Shown: piece by piece, positions 10,930-24,915 of the stretch
Layout: each line of letters starts with the position of its first letter
Position numbering within the stretch: position 1 is the first letter of the stretch
Assembly: GCF_040115645.1 (NCBI RefSeq)
Contig: NC_089571.1
Coordinates: forward strand, 2,232,001-2,296,000
DNA from: Euwallacea fornicatus
Taxonomy: Eukaryota; Arthropoda; Insecta; Coleoptera; Curculionidae
Length of the DNA: 64,000 nucleotides
Direction of reading: 5' to 3'
Made by a program: the position numbers and the translations under genes
Notes under the pieces: model-generated
What the model was told of the DNA's origin: nothing
The model's database searches: none
The model's input: the letters and a program-made list of their open reading frames with translations, nothing else

Positions 10930-12170
10930 AGCTAAATAGCTCCCCGAACCAAAAGGTACCGCGAATATTGGCCATATGTGGCGGAACTTTCCGTTAAGGT
11001 ATGTCCCGCACATGTTCCATTAGATTCCGATCTGGTGATTAAACTGGTCATGGACCCGTGATGATTCTTTCGTTGGTCAATTAGGCATGGATCTGATAAG
11101 ATGATTAATGTCCTCTTAGGGGACCTCATTCAAGGTTAACTGCACATCATGACATAGCGCCGTTAGGGTTTGTGGGGGACGGGGTAAATTATTCCACCTA
11201 CAATATCCCGAACATATTCAATAGGTGAGAGATCTGGAGATGGACGTGGCCAAGGTAGCAAGTTGACTGCATTTTGTTGAGAAACGTCTATAGTCACTCT
11301 AACCACACGTGGTCGCGCATTGTCTTTATGGATTAACAAGAGTTTCCAGTTAAGGCACGAGATGAGATTCCAGGACTTCTTGGAAGTATCCTAGGGCTGT
11401 CATACTGCGTCTAATGAAAAGTATAGGTGACCTGCTACCACATGCAATAGCACCCCGAACCATTACTCCAACAGTCCAATGGACATGGTCCTATATTGTA
11501 AAACTGAGGATTCAGTCTTTCACCGCATGTTCTTCTTCCTCTTGCCCGACCTCATGCATACTCGCACAGAATCTGGACTCGTTACCAAATACGATATTAT
11601 TCCATTCCAGATTCTAATGTATTTGTTCTCTGCACCGCTGTAGCTGATTTTGATGATGATTTAAGGTGAAGGTAACACAAAATGGGGATGGTAGGAAATC
11701 AGTCCAAAACTTCTTATCCGAACCTGAAAGGACTTTCCATACTCGGCAAATCGCTGCTCCGCCAGCGTTCTCGACGAGACGAATCTCTCTCTTAGGGCCA
11801 TGATTCGAAGGCGGCGATCTTGGCGTTCTGTAGTTCTTCGGGATTGTCCAGCACCTCTCCTTCAGCCTCTTACGCTCTTGTTGGAATCATGTCTGACGAC
11901 ATCTCACTATAATGTGTAGACTACGGTTTAATCTAGTGGCGATTTCCGTAAATGACCGACCAGCTTTTCGTAGACCCGCAATTCGACCACTCTCGAGCTC
12001 ATGCAATTGATGAAAATTTTGCTGCATTCTGCATCTGGGCATATTTGATATATGTAAAAACACTTTCGAAGCGCACCATACACCAATAAATAACGTTTTG
12101 CAGTCATATTGTTGACATTTGACACCAATTTTTATTGTAAAAAAATAACAACGTTGACACATTGATAAAT
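10930..12170 (-). mobile_element. Degenerate Tc1-like transposon (copy 1)
   Basis: Minus-strand Tc1 family (DD34E) remnant. The N-terminus at 12045-11890 starts MPRCRMQQNF and includes ESGRIAGLRKAGRSFTEIA and TRLNRS, the paired-like HTH with its GLRxAGxSxxEIA motif. The middle at 11880-11690 keeps RLKERCWTIPKNYRTPRSPP and CRVWKVLSGSDKK across frames. The C-terminal part from 11600 to 10950 keeps only fragments (ESRFCASMHEV region; SATYGQYSRYLLVRG at the far end). Multiple stops and frameshifts. The termini are not clear by eye. Confidence 0.75.
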
Positions 12171-12434
12171 AAAACAGAAAATTTAATCGTTTTTCGTGTT
12201 CTCATATACGACATGCATACCAGAAACCACTTGAATTAAACCGTTTTTACGGCGTGTCCTCTTTTCTACGTCACGCAGTATATTTTCTACTTAGAGTTTT
12301 ATTGAATTTTCAAATTTTAAATGCCGAAGCACTCTATGCTGTAAGTAGTATAAACATGCATAAATGCAAATCCCTCTTGACAAGTCCCCAAGCAATTTCA
12401 TTTGCATAACTAATCCCCCTCTCTTTAATTCCAG

Positions 12435-12711
12435 TGTTGCCCCTGACTGTTCCTTTGGGGACATGGTGGAGAAACCGGTCCAGCTGTTCATGTTTTGCGC
12501 TGTGTATGGTCCCAGCTCTGTGGTGTTGCTCGTTTGCTATGGGTACATCTACTTCGTGGCTCGAGGACATGCCAGAGCTATACGCTCAGAACAGCAGCAG
12601 TCCGTACATAGACAACATAACAATTATACGGGGGCCGTGGGTCCCCCCAGATACGGCCTCGCCCTCGCCATTACTACGGGTTTGTTTGTGGGACTTTGGA
12701 TGCCTTTTCAG
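12435..12711 (+). CDS. Class A GPCR, adenosine-receptor-like; exon with ECL2-TM5-ICL3-TM6
   Basis: Second visible exon of the same receptor. The acceptor is TTTAATTCCAG and the donor CAG/GTAGGTAA, both strong. The exon has one base that completes the split codon, then 92 codons, and ends in phase 0. It starts with ECL2 containing PDCSF, whose Cys should pair with the TM3 Cys; TM5 follows (FCAVYGPSSVVLLVCYGYIY), then a basic ICL3 rich in Arg, His and Gln, and TM6 ending LWMPF. The class A TM6 motif is CWxP; here Trp and Pro are kept and Cys is Leu. ICL3 is short, about 40 residues, as in adenosine receptors. The overlapping frame at 12434-12715 and the minus-strand frames here are shadows. Confidence 0.88.
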
Positions 12712-13219
12712 GTAGGTAAATTAGTGTGTGTTGTTTAATGATTAATTTGTGTCCCGTGCCCGTGTAAACACCTTTATGGAGGCAATCCGTATTAAGTAAT
12801 AAAAAATTACTAGTGAGGTTTTACGGTTTTACTTGATATTTGAACCTCACGTCTCAGTAGTATCGCAGCAAATTAAATGTACAAAAACGATGTAAAAACA
12901 TGTGTGTTCGATTAGACGATAAAAGTAGATTAATTGATAAATCTAGTAGAATAAAGCGGATAACGTACGTATAATATTGGCTAAAACACTTGGGCCTTTT
13001 TTAAAGTTTGCATAACTTGAAAATTTTATTAATATCGTCAAGTTTTTTTATTGCAGTTTTACTGTCAGTAAAGATACACTTTAACCATTAAAACATAAAA
13101 AAGTGCTTTTTATTAAACTTTACGTTTATGGGCGAAAATTCAATAACACTTGGGAAAATATTCTGGAAGCTGATTAATTTAACAGATAACCTCATTGTTA
13201 AAAATAGGGACTAAAACAC

Positions 13220-14240
13220 CTTTAACATTTAATGTGGAAATAATGATATCCCTTTGCCTTGATCACTTTTGCCATCCTCCTCGGCATTGATTCTATTAAT
13301 TCTTCAATTACTCGCCGATCGACTTGATGCCAGACTTGTGTCCATTCCAATTTCTAATGGGCGCGGCGTTGTACGATTTACAAGGTCTCATAAATTCTCG
13401 ATTGGATTCGAATCCGGACTTTGGGCAGGCCACTTCATGATACACATTGTTCTCATTCTAACCACTCTTTCATTAGTTTGGTAGAATGCCTGGCGTCGTT
13501 ATCGTATTGGAAAGTGTAGTAATCCGGCAATGATTCAAACGAATAGGGTTTCATCATATGTATATATTTCTTAATACATTCCGATGCATGAATCTATCAA
13601 TTTTTTCAAAAATACGATGAGCGGGGCTCGTACCATAACAATTCCTTCGCCATGCATAACGATAGGTTTAATCTATTTTTTATATACCCTTTGGCCATTT
13701 GGGCGCTTTATGTGACTCATACCGTCGTTGGAAATAAAGCCGCATCTGAATTCATCACCAACGAGAACTCTTCTACAATTTTGAACCGTCTACTGAATAT
13801 GATTGACTGCAAATCGTAACCGGGCTTTGATGTCCTTCCATAACAATGGTTCATTTTGGTGGACTGTAGGATCTCATATCACCTTATAACAACCTTCTTC
13901 TAATGGTTGACGACGACATTTCTGAATGTCCATCTCTCTGTGGTTTGTGCAAAATTTTGATGACGGCACAACCGGATCGCTGTTCGTAATGCCGATATTC
14001 GTGTCATCCATTCCCCTGTTAGTCTTTTTAGGCCTATCTGTACCTTCTCCCGGGATGACATAACCGCACACTCTAAACTGTTTAATAATGAGCGAGACAG
14101 CATTTTTTTGGAATATTTAGTCTGATGGAAATGTCTTTTTGCAATATTCCTTGCTTATGAAACAGGATCATTCTGATTCTCAAATTGAATGAGCATGGTT
14201 TATCTTACCGTTGTTGAAAAGTGCGCAGTACTGTGTGTAT
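13220..14240 (-). mobile_element. Degenerate Tc1-like transposon (copy 2, different family)
   Basis: Minus-strand Tc1-type remnant. The HTH region lies at about 14150-13900 and is shifted between two frames (LQKDISIRLNIPKK, then RLTGEWMTRISALRTAIRL). The DDE-domain end lies at 13560-13225 with FQYDNDARHSTKLMKEWLE and VIEELIESMPRRMAKVIKAK, the classic Tc1 C-terminal SMPRR...KAKG signature. Stops interrupt it at several points. It is distinct from the copy at 10930, whose C-terminus differs. Catalytic DNDA retains the second Asp, but the frame is broken on both sides. Confidence 0.8.
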
Positions 14241-17200
14241 CAAGAAATTAAAGCCAAATGTTAAAAAGATTAATTAATTAATATAAAGAACTACTTTTAC
14301 ATAATGGCAAAAACAACTACCGAGTGTTTTGCTCAACACGAAAGGATCGTTATTTTCTTCTATTAAGGAGTGCAAACAATGAAATGTTAATATTATATTT
14401 TTGTCGAACGATAATGGGGCATCTTTGATTTAATGGGTTTGTTTATAGTAGAACGGGACTATCTGGGTAAAGGCACAACGTTCTAAGTTCCAAGAATGTT
14501 GGTCAATATTGTATGTGATTTCTTCACAATGATTGAATCTTGATTGACGGGCGCAAATATCTTTCCCATCGAGATATTAATAACATGTCTGATTAAAGAA
14601 TACAAAATCCATCACTAATCATCTACTTTAACATTCAGTTGCTCAAATTGTTTTCCTTTAATCCACGATTTTATCATGAACAACAAAGTATACACACAAC
14701 GACAAACACGGTATTATTATCCTACTTGACGTTTACTGAACAGAGAGAGATAAACTATGAACGTTCACCTTTTGTTTTGTTCTTTGTATTTCTGCTGCAT
14801 GTCATGGTTCTGTCACTGTCATCCGGTTTAAATTTTTAAAGCAGACAGTTTGTGCACTTTCGGTATTAGCAGGAATGGCGGCCTGTAATTATGAACCATT
14901 TGATTTACTTTAAATGTAAAATTAGATTTTCTTCAAGAACCATTACCGATATCGGCAGACGACGAAAAAATATTGTAACTTACTCGCGCATTAACGGACC
15001 AGTAATAACTCCAACTGTTTTAACGCGCTTGCCGTGGTGGCGCGTTTCGATCATTAACCACCTTTATTAATACACTTGTTGATTAAGTAACTATTAATGC
15101 ACGATTAAAGTATTTCGCGAGTCCTTTAATTTAGGCTTCCAAGGTAATTTATTAGCAAACTAACACGAACTTGGACATAAAATGTTGCACATAAAGCGTA
15201 CGTAATAAATTTCTTAACTCTAAAATAAACTTCTTCACTCTCGACAAAAGAAGTTCACTCTTTCACACGATTCCCTCTTAATATTAATTAGAGGGAATTA
15301 GCGCCAGTCTCGAATTAATTAATCAGGCCATTACTCCGTGGTTTCGGTTTTCCCTAATCCCTCACGTACTCGCTTTACAACTTGTTATTTCATTAGGCAA
15401 ACGAAAAATCCTTAAAATTATATTTTCGACACGATCCGGAAACTCGACGAAGAAACTAATGATGAGGGAGATTGAGGGGTGCGAAATTTTTTGAATTGTT
15501 AATCGAGTACTTAAAGGTAACTTCCAGATTTGGGGGAAGGGAATTTAAATCAGAAGGAATAATGCATGCCGAAGATTGGCTATAAGGGTATCGTTGAAAG
15601 GATAATTACCTAATATACCGCGTAGCTCTAAATTCTACCCCCCCCCCCTTAGTTTTTAAGCATTTTTTTAAATTCTAGATCGGTGTTAAATAGCACAAGA
15701 AGTATCTCGTTTAGACTTTTTTAATATTTTAAATATGCTTTTTAATAAAAAAAAAAATTGTTAGAAAGTTAACAAGGGGGGGAGGGGAACGGTAATGTTC
15801 AGAAATAATCGTAAGCAAATTGTGTGGAATAAGCCTCAGATACAGTCCAGTTGGAAGTTGATTTTATATGTAATTTTACTGGGCGTCAAACTACAGAAGG
15901 GTAAAATGTGACATTCTCAGGAAAACATTAGAATTCGAGTAAATGAGCCCAGGAAAATCATTTGCGGGATTTGTTGAAATTACAGGTTTTTGTAGTCCAT
16001 TTTTATCATTTTAAGCGTTCAAAAAGCACAAATTCATGGAAAATTTATAGGTGATTTGAGAAGAAAATTTGCAATTATGAATAATTCAAGAGATTAAGCC
16101 CGAAGGTTTTATTGCTTGAAGAGGTAAAACTTTTGGATTTGAGAGTTTTCAGTATCACAATCCCTTCCATGATGAAAAATCAAACTTGAGAGTTAAGAAT
16201 TCACACAGTTCGTGGAGTATCTTCCTCGTTTGAGTTTTTCTTCTACCCTCAGAAAATTAATTCTGGGTTCTTGGTACTATGCCAATATCTTTTTGTCTAC
16301 TTGGATTTCCCTCCCTCATACAATTTCTCTTTAATGGCGGATTTCTCGAATTGTAGAGTCCTCGTTTCATCATTGAGAGCTTCCAATGCGTTCAAAAATA
16401 TCTTTATGACTCGTTGCATTACAAAGTTATTAGTGCATGGCTAAAAATGCCTGGATGGATATTCTCTTATATACTTGATATATATGAGATCATTTTTGCA
16501 TTTTTGGGATTCAGAGACCACTCCTCTTCCATATCATCTAATGTTTGTCTTTTATCTGGGTCAAGATATTTTATCGATTTCGTTCTCAACCTTAATGCAT
16601 TAATTTAAATCCTCCAGACCGTACTTTTCCAGGTCATAATGAAAGTTTTTTTAAACCTGTCTGTCTTAGGCTTTAAATGCTTTCAATGGCTTAGATAGTT
16701 CTGGATGTTTGTTTTATTATACCTTTCCTCATAAAGTGGCACTCTGCTTCAAGCTCGATCGCTCTTAATACTTATTCCTTTCCCAAAGATTTTTTTCAGA
16801 TTTTGGATTCCAAGAGAATGTTAATTTTTTATGTTTCCAATTTTGTTGAATTTTTTTCAAACCCAAATTTATTTAATTTTATGAGTCTTGAGGAAATATA
16901 GTTTAGTGCTGAAAAGGCTCTATTAGGAGCTTCACAACTACTAGGACAAGTTTCAATATTAAAATTACGGAACCTATTTCCAAATTTCACAATCCTGTTC
17001 CATGCTTGACAAAAAATCAAAAAAGTGATAAAAAGTAATAATTTCAAATGTAGCTTTATATCTACAGGGGAAATTTTAATTCTGAAAAGAGCTCTCCATG
17101 AAAATTAAGATATACATTTTCAAATTTCTGAACTTCACATTTGATTAAAAAAACCAACAAGGGCTGTATGCTCGCTATTTTCCTATAGATTAAGTTTTTA

Positions 17201-19474
17201 TGCGTTTTTATTTAACTTGATAGCTATCGATGAGATAAAATTTGAAAAATCTATTTGACAAGTTCTTCTCCCTTATATATTTAGCAAAACACTCGTTATT
17301 GAAATTAAGAAAAATGTTTCAAAAATTTGAGACCTTTTGCTTCATATTTAACAGAAAAAAAAGACTGCAATGACGTTGCCTTATTCTATAAAAAAAAATC
17401 TTTAAGGTAGCTCTATTTAATTACAGAGCTATAGAGCATAATTTAATTTTTGAAAGGTTTTTTTTCCTTTTAAATACTCATTGCGCTTCTCTGATTTTTA
17501 TAAAGAAGTCAAAATCACAAACCACATTTTCCAATTTGACAAATTCATTTCAAGTTTGTTAGAAAACAAAAAAGATATGCAATGTTTACATTATTTTTAT
17601 GGAAAATTTGCCTTATTTGATCGATGTTTCATTTAAAATATACGTCTACCTGACAGAATAGACGCAAAACTGCCATTTTACCATTTGGTTCAACTTTTAT
17701 AGCCAAGAGCGCTAACATTTTAAAATACCGGAGAAAAACTCATATGTCATGAAGAAATTGAAAAAGGTCTGGATGAATGTTGTCCTATTTGCTGATTTTA
17801 CTTTTTTTTTGTAAACTTTTACTTGTCAAACATTTTTATTGAAAACCTTCTATAAAAGTGGAATATGAAAGTCGATGGGACCAATTTTACCTGAAATATT
17901 AATGAAAAATATTGTTACTGAAAGTTATTGTAATATCGAGGTTTGATGTCATCATCAACATTCTCATTTTTAATGAAGCAGCCCAAGTGTTATAACATTT
18001 TTTAGCTTTTGTCCAGTTTCTATAAAAATTTCTAATTCTGCGATAATTTCAGGGCACATTAACAATTTTCATTCAGAAAAATGATTTGTATGAATTTGAA
18101 GAATAACAGAAAAAAAATGTACAGCAATTTTGCCAATTTCAAACTTACAACTCTTAATAAAATTCTATAAAAATTAAAAAAAATTTATATTTGTCCCTCC
18201 GCCTTTCGAAATAATCAGGAAAATTTGAAAAATTCTGAAATTCACCTAAATTTAATGATTTAAACCTCTTTGCAAGGGTAAAAATATTTCAATTTTATGG
18301 AAATTTTTAACGCAGATTTTAACACGGGAGATATAACAAACAATGAAGGGGATTACAATATCATTTTTTCAGAGAATATCAATATTGTTGTACTCCCAAA
18401 CATAGGTCAAACACGTGTATTTAAGAACTCAGTTTTCAAACGCATTCTCAATTAAAACACACACAGATTTCTCAGTTTATCGATTTCCATTCTATATTGC
18501 AATTTTTCCACGTAATAAGAACTAGTTACAATGGCGAGAAATATGCTTTTGATACAAAGGGGTTACCTGGAAACTCATCCCAAACACACTGAAGCCATTA
18601 TTAACTCCATGAGCACATGATAAAAAGAGAGTTACAACACGTCAAGTGATGTCTGGACGGATAGGTCCAGAGATTGAGGTGAGACACGTGGAAAATCAGT
18701 GGTTTATAAACTGAATCGCATTTTCTGGATAGAAATTTAAACATTCCAAATGCATTTTTAATGGAAAATCCGCATTGTCGACTGTTATGAAAATGTATGG
18801 CTCCGGATTTGCAATAACGAAGGGGATTTGTAGGTTTACCGGAAAAGTTATATTCGTGTATGCCATATAACTTTTCTGCTTGTTTTCATCCAAAAGTTTA
18901 AGGTTGAACTTTATAGATTTTCAAATCGAAATGGTATTTGAAATATTATTGAGTTTAGCGACTAAATATCAAAATCGGGAGATTTTTAACTTGGATAAAT
19001 TCTTGTTTTCCATGGAAACTTCTTGAGATAAAAGTGTCAGTGCTTGTCGTTCGACCCTTAAATCAACATATTAAAGTAATTTTCTGTGTGGGTAATTTAA
19101 CCCATTAGCACCCACCATACTCATTTGAATAGGCCGGAAACTAGCTAACTGATGTTAGCTATTAACAATTTTTCCATGTAATTAACCGTTTTGAATAGCT
19201 AAGGACGTTCCCGAAATAGTTTCCTGCTATAGCAGTTTAGATGAAAGTCAACAGATTGAGTTTTACACGGGGCGAAATACCGCTGTTCTTGTATGAACTT
19301 GTAGATTGGTGTTGTTTATTTACCAATTTCAATATTTTTTAATTAAATTTCGAGTTTCATTGTATATAAATATAGGAAAAAGGTAGGTCATGCAATTAAA
19401 TTAATATTTCGCTAAACTGAGTTTGCAATGTCATCATAAATATTAATGTACTCAAGTAATCGAGCTTCCGATCT

Positions 19475-19735
19475 TCCTCATATTAGAAGATTTTTAATTT
19501 AGAATAACCCCAAAGGAAATAGTCAAGTGGAGTTAAATCCGGTGATCTAGCGACCCACTTAACATTCCTAAATCCAGTAATTAGACGATTAGGGAAATTC
19601 TGATTGAATTGCCGCACTGCTTGACTGTTGTGGGCAGGGCAACCGTCTTGATGAAACCAAACATTATTGTTAGGAAAATCCCAACATAAAGATCTCGCAC
19701 TCGAGTAATGGTCCAACATCTGGGCAATAAATAAA
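19475..19735 (-). mobile_element. Transposase C-terminal fragment (Tc1/mariner superfamily)
   Basis: A 78-codon minus-strand frame contains FHQDGCPAHNSQAVRQF and WVARSPDLTPLDYFLWGY, the DDE landmarks of the insect lineage that often carries a DUF4817-type HTH. The residue block between them lacks one residue compared with the usual spacing. It may be the 3' part of the same insertion as 20440-21170, separated by about 700 bp of unrelated sequence. Confidence 0.75.
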
Positions 19736-20439
19736 ATAAAGAAACAAACATCAATCCTCTACCTATTATTACGTACCGAATCATGGGTACCGCGTTAAGT
19801 ACCGTACACCTGGTTTAATTCCCTCCTGATTTATGACTTGTTAGTCGCAAAAATATAAATACAGGGCAGTAGTAAATCAGCATGGAATACCACTTATCGA
19901 CCCGCGCAAGTGGCCCAAGAACCAGAGGCTAGCAGCGATAAGGGAATGGATCGAAAGCGTGGCAAAAAGCCCAAGACAGGGACCTGCATTTTAGAGGAAG
20001 AACACCACCCCTCTTGGAGTGTCATGGACCATATTTTCCATCTTGTCGCGTCAACAACCAAACTCTCGACTCTCTCGATATCGAAAACAAAATTAAACTT
20101 TAACAACTTCTGACGCATCTCCTCGCAAACCGAAATCTGGATATGGATATTATAGTCAATAATCTAATTGCTAATCAAGCCCTGTACAACAACTAGCGTG
20201 CGAGTAAACATTGTGTCGTACGTGTAACAGTATTTCTGTACCCTCTCGAACCTTTGGACCCCATTACGTCATGACGGTAGCCCGCCTTGTCTTTCGATCA
20301 AGTAAGAGAAATCCCGCTAGCGTAATTGGATTACTTCGTGAGTGCCAAGTGAGGCAGTTACTCAGGCCCCACTTAGGCAGGAACTCGGGAAGCCCTGGCC
20401 TAAACGGTTATCGATTTCAGTATTGGAAAGCTCAGTAAT

Positions 20440-21170
20440 AGCTGGAACAACTAAACGTTGAAGAAGTTATGGATACTTTCGGGCATTGAAATTTCCATTA
20501 GTAAAGAAAGATCTAATAACCGGATACTCAGAAAGTCCCAGTGCAAACGCGAAGTATTTGAGGTTTTTGAGTGCCTTTATCGTATGTCTCTTGATGATTT
20601 TCTTGGGCGAAGACTCAAGCAACTGGGTGGATTACGTTTACCGCACCATGAAAAACTGAATTCATCGGTAAAAATGATGTTGGAAACAAATTTTTCATCA
20701 ACGTTCGCCTTTACCGTCAAAGTTTCACACAAAATCCCATTTGACTTATGTACAATAGTTTGTATGATTTATACTCACGGTTTTTGAAGAGTATGGTGTA
20801 CCTTTGAATCAGACACTCCAATCCTATTTACCATGGTTTCAACAGAACTATGAGGTTCTTCTTGAGCAGCAACACAAGTGTCCAATTTTTTTTCCTTATA
20901 AAAGTTCTTGTATGAAGTCATTTTCACTGAGTGAGAAGAACCGACACATTCATATTTTCAAAATTTACAACGATGTTTCTGATAGTGCACACCGAACGAG
21001 CACGCCGATTAAGAAATTTTAAAGCAAATTCCCGTCGAACTTTCGCTAAGGAATCACGCCGAAAATAAAAGATGCAGAATGCATTCTTCGAAAACAAATA
21101 CCAAGATAAATTTTGATGTAGTCTTAGCTCTACCACCACCACAATAGAAATGGTATTTTTAGAACGCACT
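20440..21170 (-). mobile_element. Transposase N-terminal and middle remnant
   Basis: Minus-strand debris: near 21120-20925, RRDSLAKVRREFALKFLNRR and a following helical stretch that resembles an HTH segment; near 20700-20560, NIIFTDEFSF, in which TDE is the first catalytic-Asp context of this transposase lineage. Stops and shifts throughout. The TDE signature is the only strong landmark, so the assignment of the flanking sequence is inference. Confidence 0.5.
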
Positions 21171-24100
21171 AATTAGAAAATTAGCCCCCTTTTTGTATTA
21201 CAAACCGTCCACCCATTACAGCGTACCGTTAGAAACAATACGAGAGGGGTAATTAAGTGTCAAAATGGAGTTCGCGCTTCTTCATTGGTCTGCTGCCGTC
21301 GCACCCTAGACGAAGAGGGCGCTGTTAGCGGAATAGCAATTCAAAAATGCGCGCGTGGGGTACCTCACATAATATTTCTTTATTTTTCTATTTTAATGGA
21401 GAAATAAAACCCGTGTATGTGAAAAAACATATATTTAATATATTTTATCAAAACTAGTGCTAAATAACACATTGAACAGGCGAATAACTCTAATTTTACG
21501 ATATTTGGCAATGCGATGATGAAATTTTCATTTATAGATGGCTCCGCTGTTATTGAGTAGTTTATCAGTACAATTATTTTGGTAGCCACAAGCCGTTTGT
21601 CAAGATGATAGTAGATTTTGAAACATTTTCTTTCCGAAATGGTTCAAATTATAATATAAATACACCCATAAATTCAAGAGTGCGGAAGAAGGAAGGGAAC
21701 AGTGTGGGAAGGATAGAAAGAGGTGAAGGTTAACACAGTAATATAAAATATTAGCTTCATTCGCAATATCGAACCATTAAGCATGCGCAATGAGAAAATT
21801 TCCTTCGCACGTGCTTTTTCTCAGTTATTGAATTAAAAATTGACAGTAGCAGAATTTCAGTTGTGAAAAAAGCTATTATTTATTAAATACTCCCGAAAAA
21901 TTCAAAAATGCAATTCACCAACGGTCTAATCAGCTCTTTTGAAGTGCGGATCTTTGAGCTTTCTTGTTCCTCCAGGTAAGTTCGTTATCTGGTAAAATAT
22001 AGGTTTCAAATACCTTCTGTTTACTAAATTCCCAATTTCATCAATGTGATCATATACCTATGTAGATTTTAGAAGGTGTCTTAAATTCTTTCCACATCCT
22101 TAACGGAATATCCGAACGCAGGGCGGAAAGTCGTATTAAAAAATAAAAAATGCGCTTTCCGGGCTCAAAATCAAAATTGGGAAGGTAGCACTGACAAAGG
22201 TCAATTATTAGGTCAGCAATCAATGAATGTCAGTGCCAAACAAAGATGGCACGATGTTAAAATGAAACTTCCGTGTTCCGATCGCAGCGCTATCTAGGCG
22301 AAAGACCTCAACTGTTCAACGCAGATGCCTATACGAAAACAACGATATGCGGTACAAAGACATCAATAATTGTTAAAAGAGAAATTAAATAATTTAGTTT
22401 TCAGTCTCTATCGTCTCTGGTACTGCTTGCAAGTCAACAACGCTAGCCGCCCGTTGACAATGGAAGGGAAAACTGTAGCCCGTCTCGCTCGCACTTATCA
22501 ATCACCTAATTGCCTTTCGCTTGCACTCATTAAATCTCTATGTGCATAGGAGTTAAAAATTTTTGTGCATTTTAAAAAGTTTCAACAAAAGGACACTCGA
22601 CGTTAACTCTAGTTATTGTTTGGAAGTTGATGGGTTAATTTATTAAATTCGATTTTGTTAATTGCTATCAAAAAACCAGGCAACATTCTGAGTACGTCTC
22701 TTGAATGGAATACACGTGTATGACTTGTTGAGGAAAATAATAGAAGTAATTGTTATGTGAAATGAGTTTAATTAATCCCTGTATGCAGATAATCACAATA
22801 ATTGATGATTTTATTATCTGAATAAATGATGGTTTAGTTTTTTTCGAAGACTCACGATAGTTTAACTGGCAAGAATCAATAATAGTGGAAGGATTACAGC
22901 TCAGTCGTTTAGGGGTATATAATCGATCCGATAGCAACTTTAATTGCAAACTAATGTCCGTAGAAATAGTAAAGCGGAGAACGAATATTATTCATGTTCT
23001 TCATTTCGGGGGATATTAGCTTGATGATACGCTTAACTGCATATTCGGATTATTCCTCGAATAATCCAAAAACGCCGACCTTCTATCAAAGCATTAACAA
23101 TTATTGTTGTTGCTAAAGTTTCCTTTGACTACTATTGGGCGACTGATCAAAATGGCGACCAAAGGAAAGAGATGCGTTTAAAACAAAACATACGGTAGAA
23201 AAGGGGACAAATAAGAAATGAAAAAGAGATAAACGTATTGAAAAAAAAAGTATATTCTTATTTTGTGCTATTATTATCTCCAAGTGTTTTTATCTGTGAC
23301 CAAATATTTCTTCCTTGAATTTGCTAAATAATTTGACAAATTCGTATATCTTTGAATTTTTAACCACAAGATCAAATTATAGTGAGATCTTAGATATCAT
23401 CAGTACAGAATTCATAAAATAATTACTAGCAATAAATGAAAAATGCAGATTTAAGGGCACACTAAAGCTTGCCTCCGACGTTTTTTTTTTTTTTTTTAAT
23501 CTCTTTGATAAATATGAATTGACAGAATTTCAAGTTTTTCTAAGCAGGAAAAAGCAAAATCGTTAATGTTATGAAAATAGAACTCACAAAAAAAATAAGG
23601 AAAAAAAACTATGAAAACGAAGAGATAAAAAAAGATTTTATGACTTCCAAATTTGTGCATTAATATTGCTAAGATGCATTAAAGTGGAACAGGAAATGGA
23701 GGGCATCAGTTGATACAATAAGTGGAGTAAGTTAAAGATCAAATAAATAAATACGCTTCATTCTAACAATCTAGAGCTCTTAAATTAACCTAATCTGATT
23801 AAGTAGTATGACCAATAACATAGCTTTGAAACTTGCCAGAATGAGGACAGACTTAGGCCGAATCTAGTCAATTTAAAAAAGTGTGCAAGGGAAGAAATTA
23901 GGATTCCAAAGCTTCTCTTTAGCAAACCTCCCTGAGGGGTAATTATACCTATCTAAAATTAAAACGAAATTAACCACAGGAACAGAAGCGAGGAGAAATA
24001 ATTAAAAAAAATTTTTTTCATATTAGCTTAAACTATTGGGATTAACTAAACAGGGAAGTTTTTCAGTGAATCTATCATAAGAAGAGTTTTCATTTACAAT

Positions 24101-24699
24101 CCAATGTACTAACATAAATGAAATAACAAAATATGAAAGAATGAAAGAAGATTTATTTAAAATCGAATGACTAGGCAGATTTATAGAGTTTGTTTAGCAT
24201 CTGGACGAATAATCATACATTTTCTGGAACAATGATTCCTCAACGAATTCTCTAGATGCCTCAAAAAATATTTCAACTTCGACCCACATCAATGAATCGT
24301 CCAAAACTGTAAATAATCCAAATGTACATGGTTGGTTAAATATAGAGAATGTTGCGCATTTTCCTCACACCGCAAAATAAAACAAAAAAATTTTTTTTGT
24401 TGGTTATCTGAACAAAATTGAATTTACGAACAACCATCTCCCTATTTCTCATGGCTTTATTTGAAGAGGTATTTGAAACTCGATTTCCCTTCCTTTTATC
24501 TGCAAGATACATTGTATTTGAAGGTTTCACATTTTTTTTCAAAAGAAAGATGGTGATGAATAATAAGAATTATTTTATAATATTTAGACACTAAAAAATC
24601 AAATCTAATATTCCCTATATATCTTTATGAAAATATAAAAATTTGTTGTTGCAATTTCAGAATTTGGGTTTTGTCATTCATTTTAACTTGAAACAGCCC

Positions 24700-24915
24700 A
24701 CGTTTTGCTAATCGCTGAATGGAACGTGAACTGCAAATAGCCTGGCCTCCGCGGAGTCCCGACTTAAATCCTATGGGCCTTTGTGTATGGGATTATGTGA
24801 AACCTTCAGTTTACCGAAACGTAATAAATATGCCTGAAGAATTATTAAGCAAAATTCAAAATGCAGTAATGTTATTTCGAAATGAAAAATTGATTTTTAA
24901 AATAAAGCGATAAAG
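24700..24915 (+). mobile_element. Transposase C-terminal fragment
   Basis: Plus-strand frame with IAWPPRSPDLNPMGL followed by CVWDYVKPSVYRNVINMPEE, homologous to the C-terminus of the same Tc1/mariner-superfamily lineage seen elsewhere here. Only about 65 codons remain; no TIR was found. Confidence 0.75.

Larger units (their letters stand above)
233..12434 (+). other. GPCR intron, 12.2 kb, TE-filled
   Basis: Intron between the TM4 and ECL2 exons. Donor GTGGGT, acceptor TTCCAG. It holds the elements listed separately at 617, 1231, 6100, 8252, 9145, 10250 and 10930. Stretches 2310-5440 and 7530-8250 show no gene I can support: they are AT-rich, with scattered frames that have neither homologous motifs nor splice context. 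The 153-codon frame at 3890-4351 is discussed under findings. Confidence 0.8.

Noticed and set aside
12434..12715. Second plus-strand open frame of 93 codons overlapping the GPCR exon
   Set aside because: Shadow of the GPCR exon: the other frame has TM5/TM6 motifs and matching splice phases; this one has none.
19894..20118. Frames of about 70 codons open on both strands
   Set aside because: No motif on either strand that I can name; mentioned only as part of a possible insertion.
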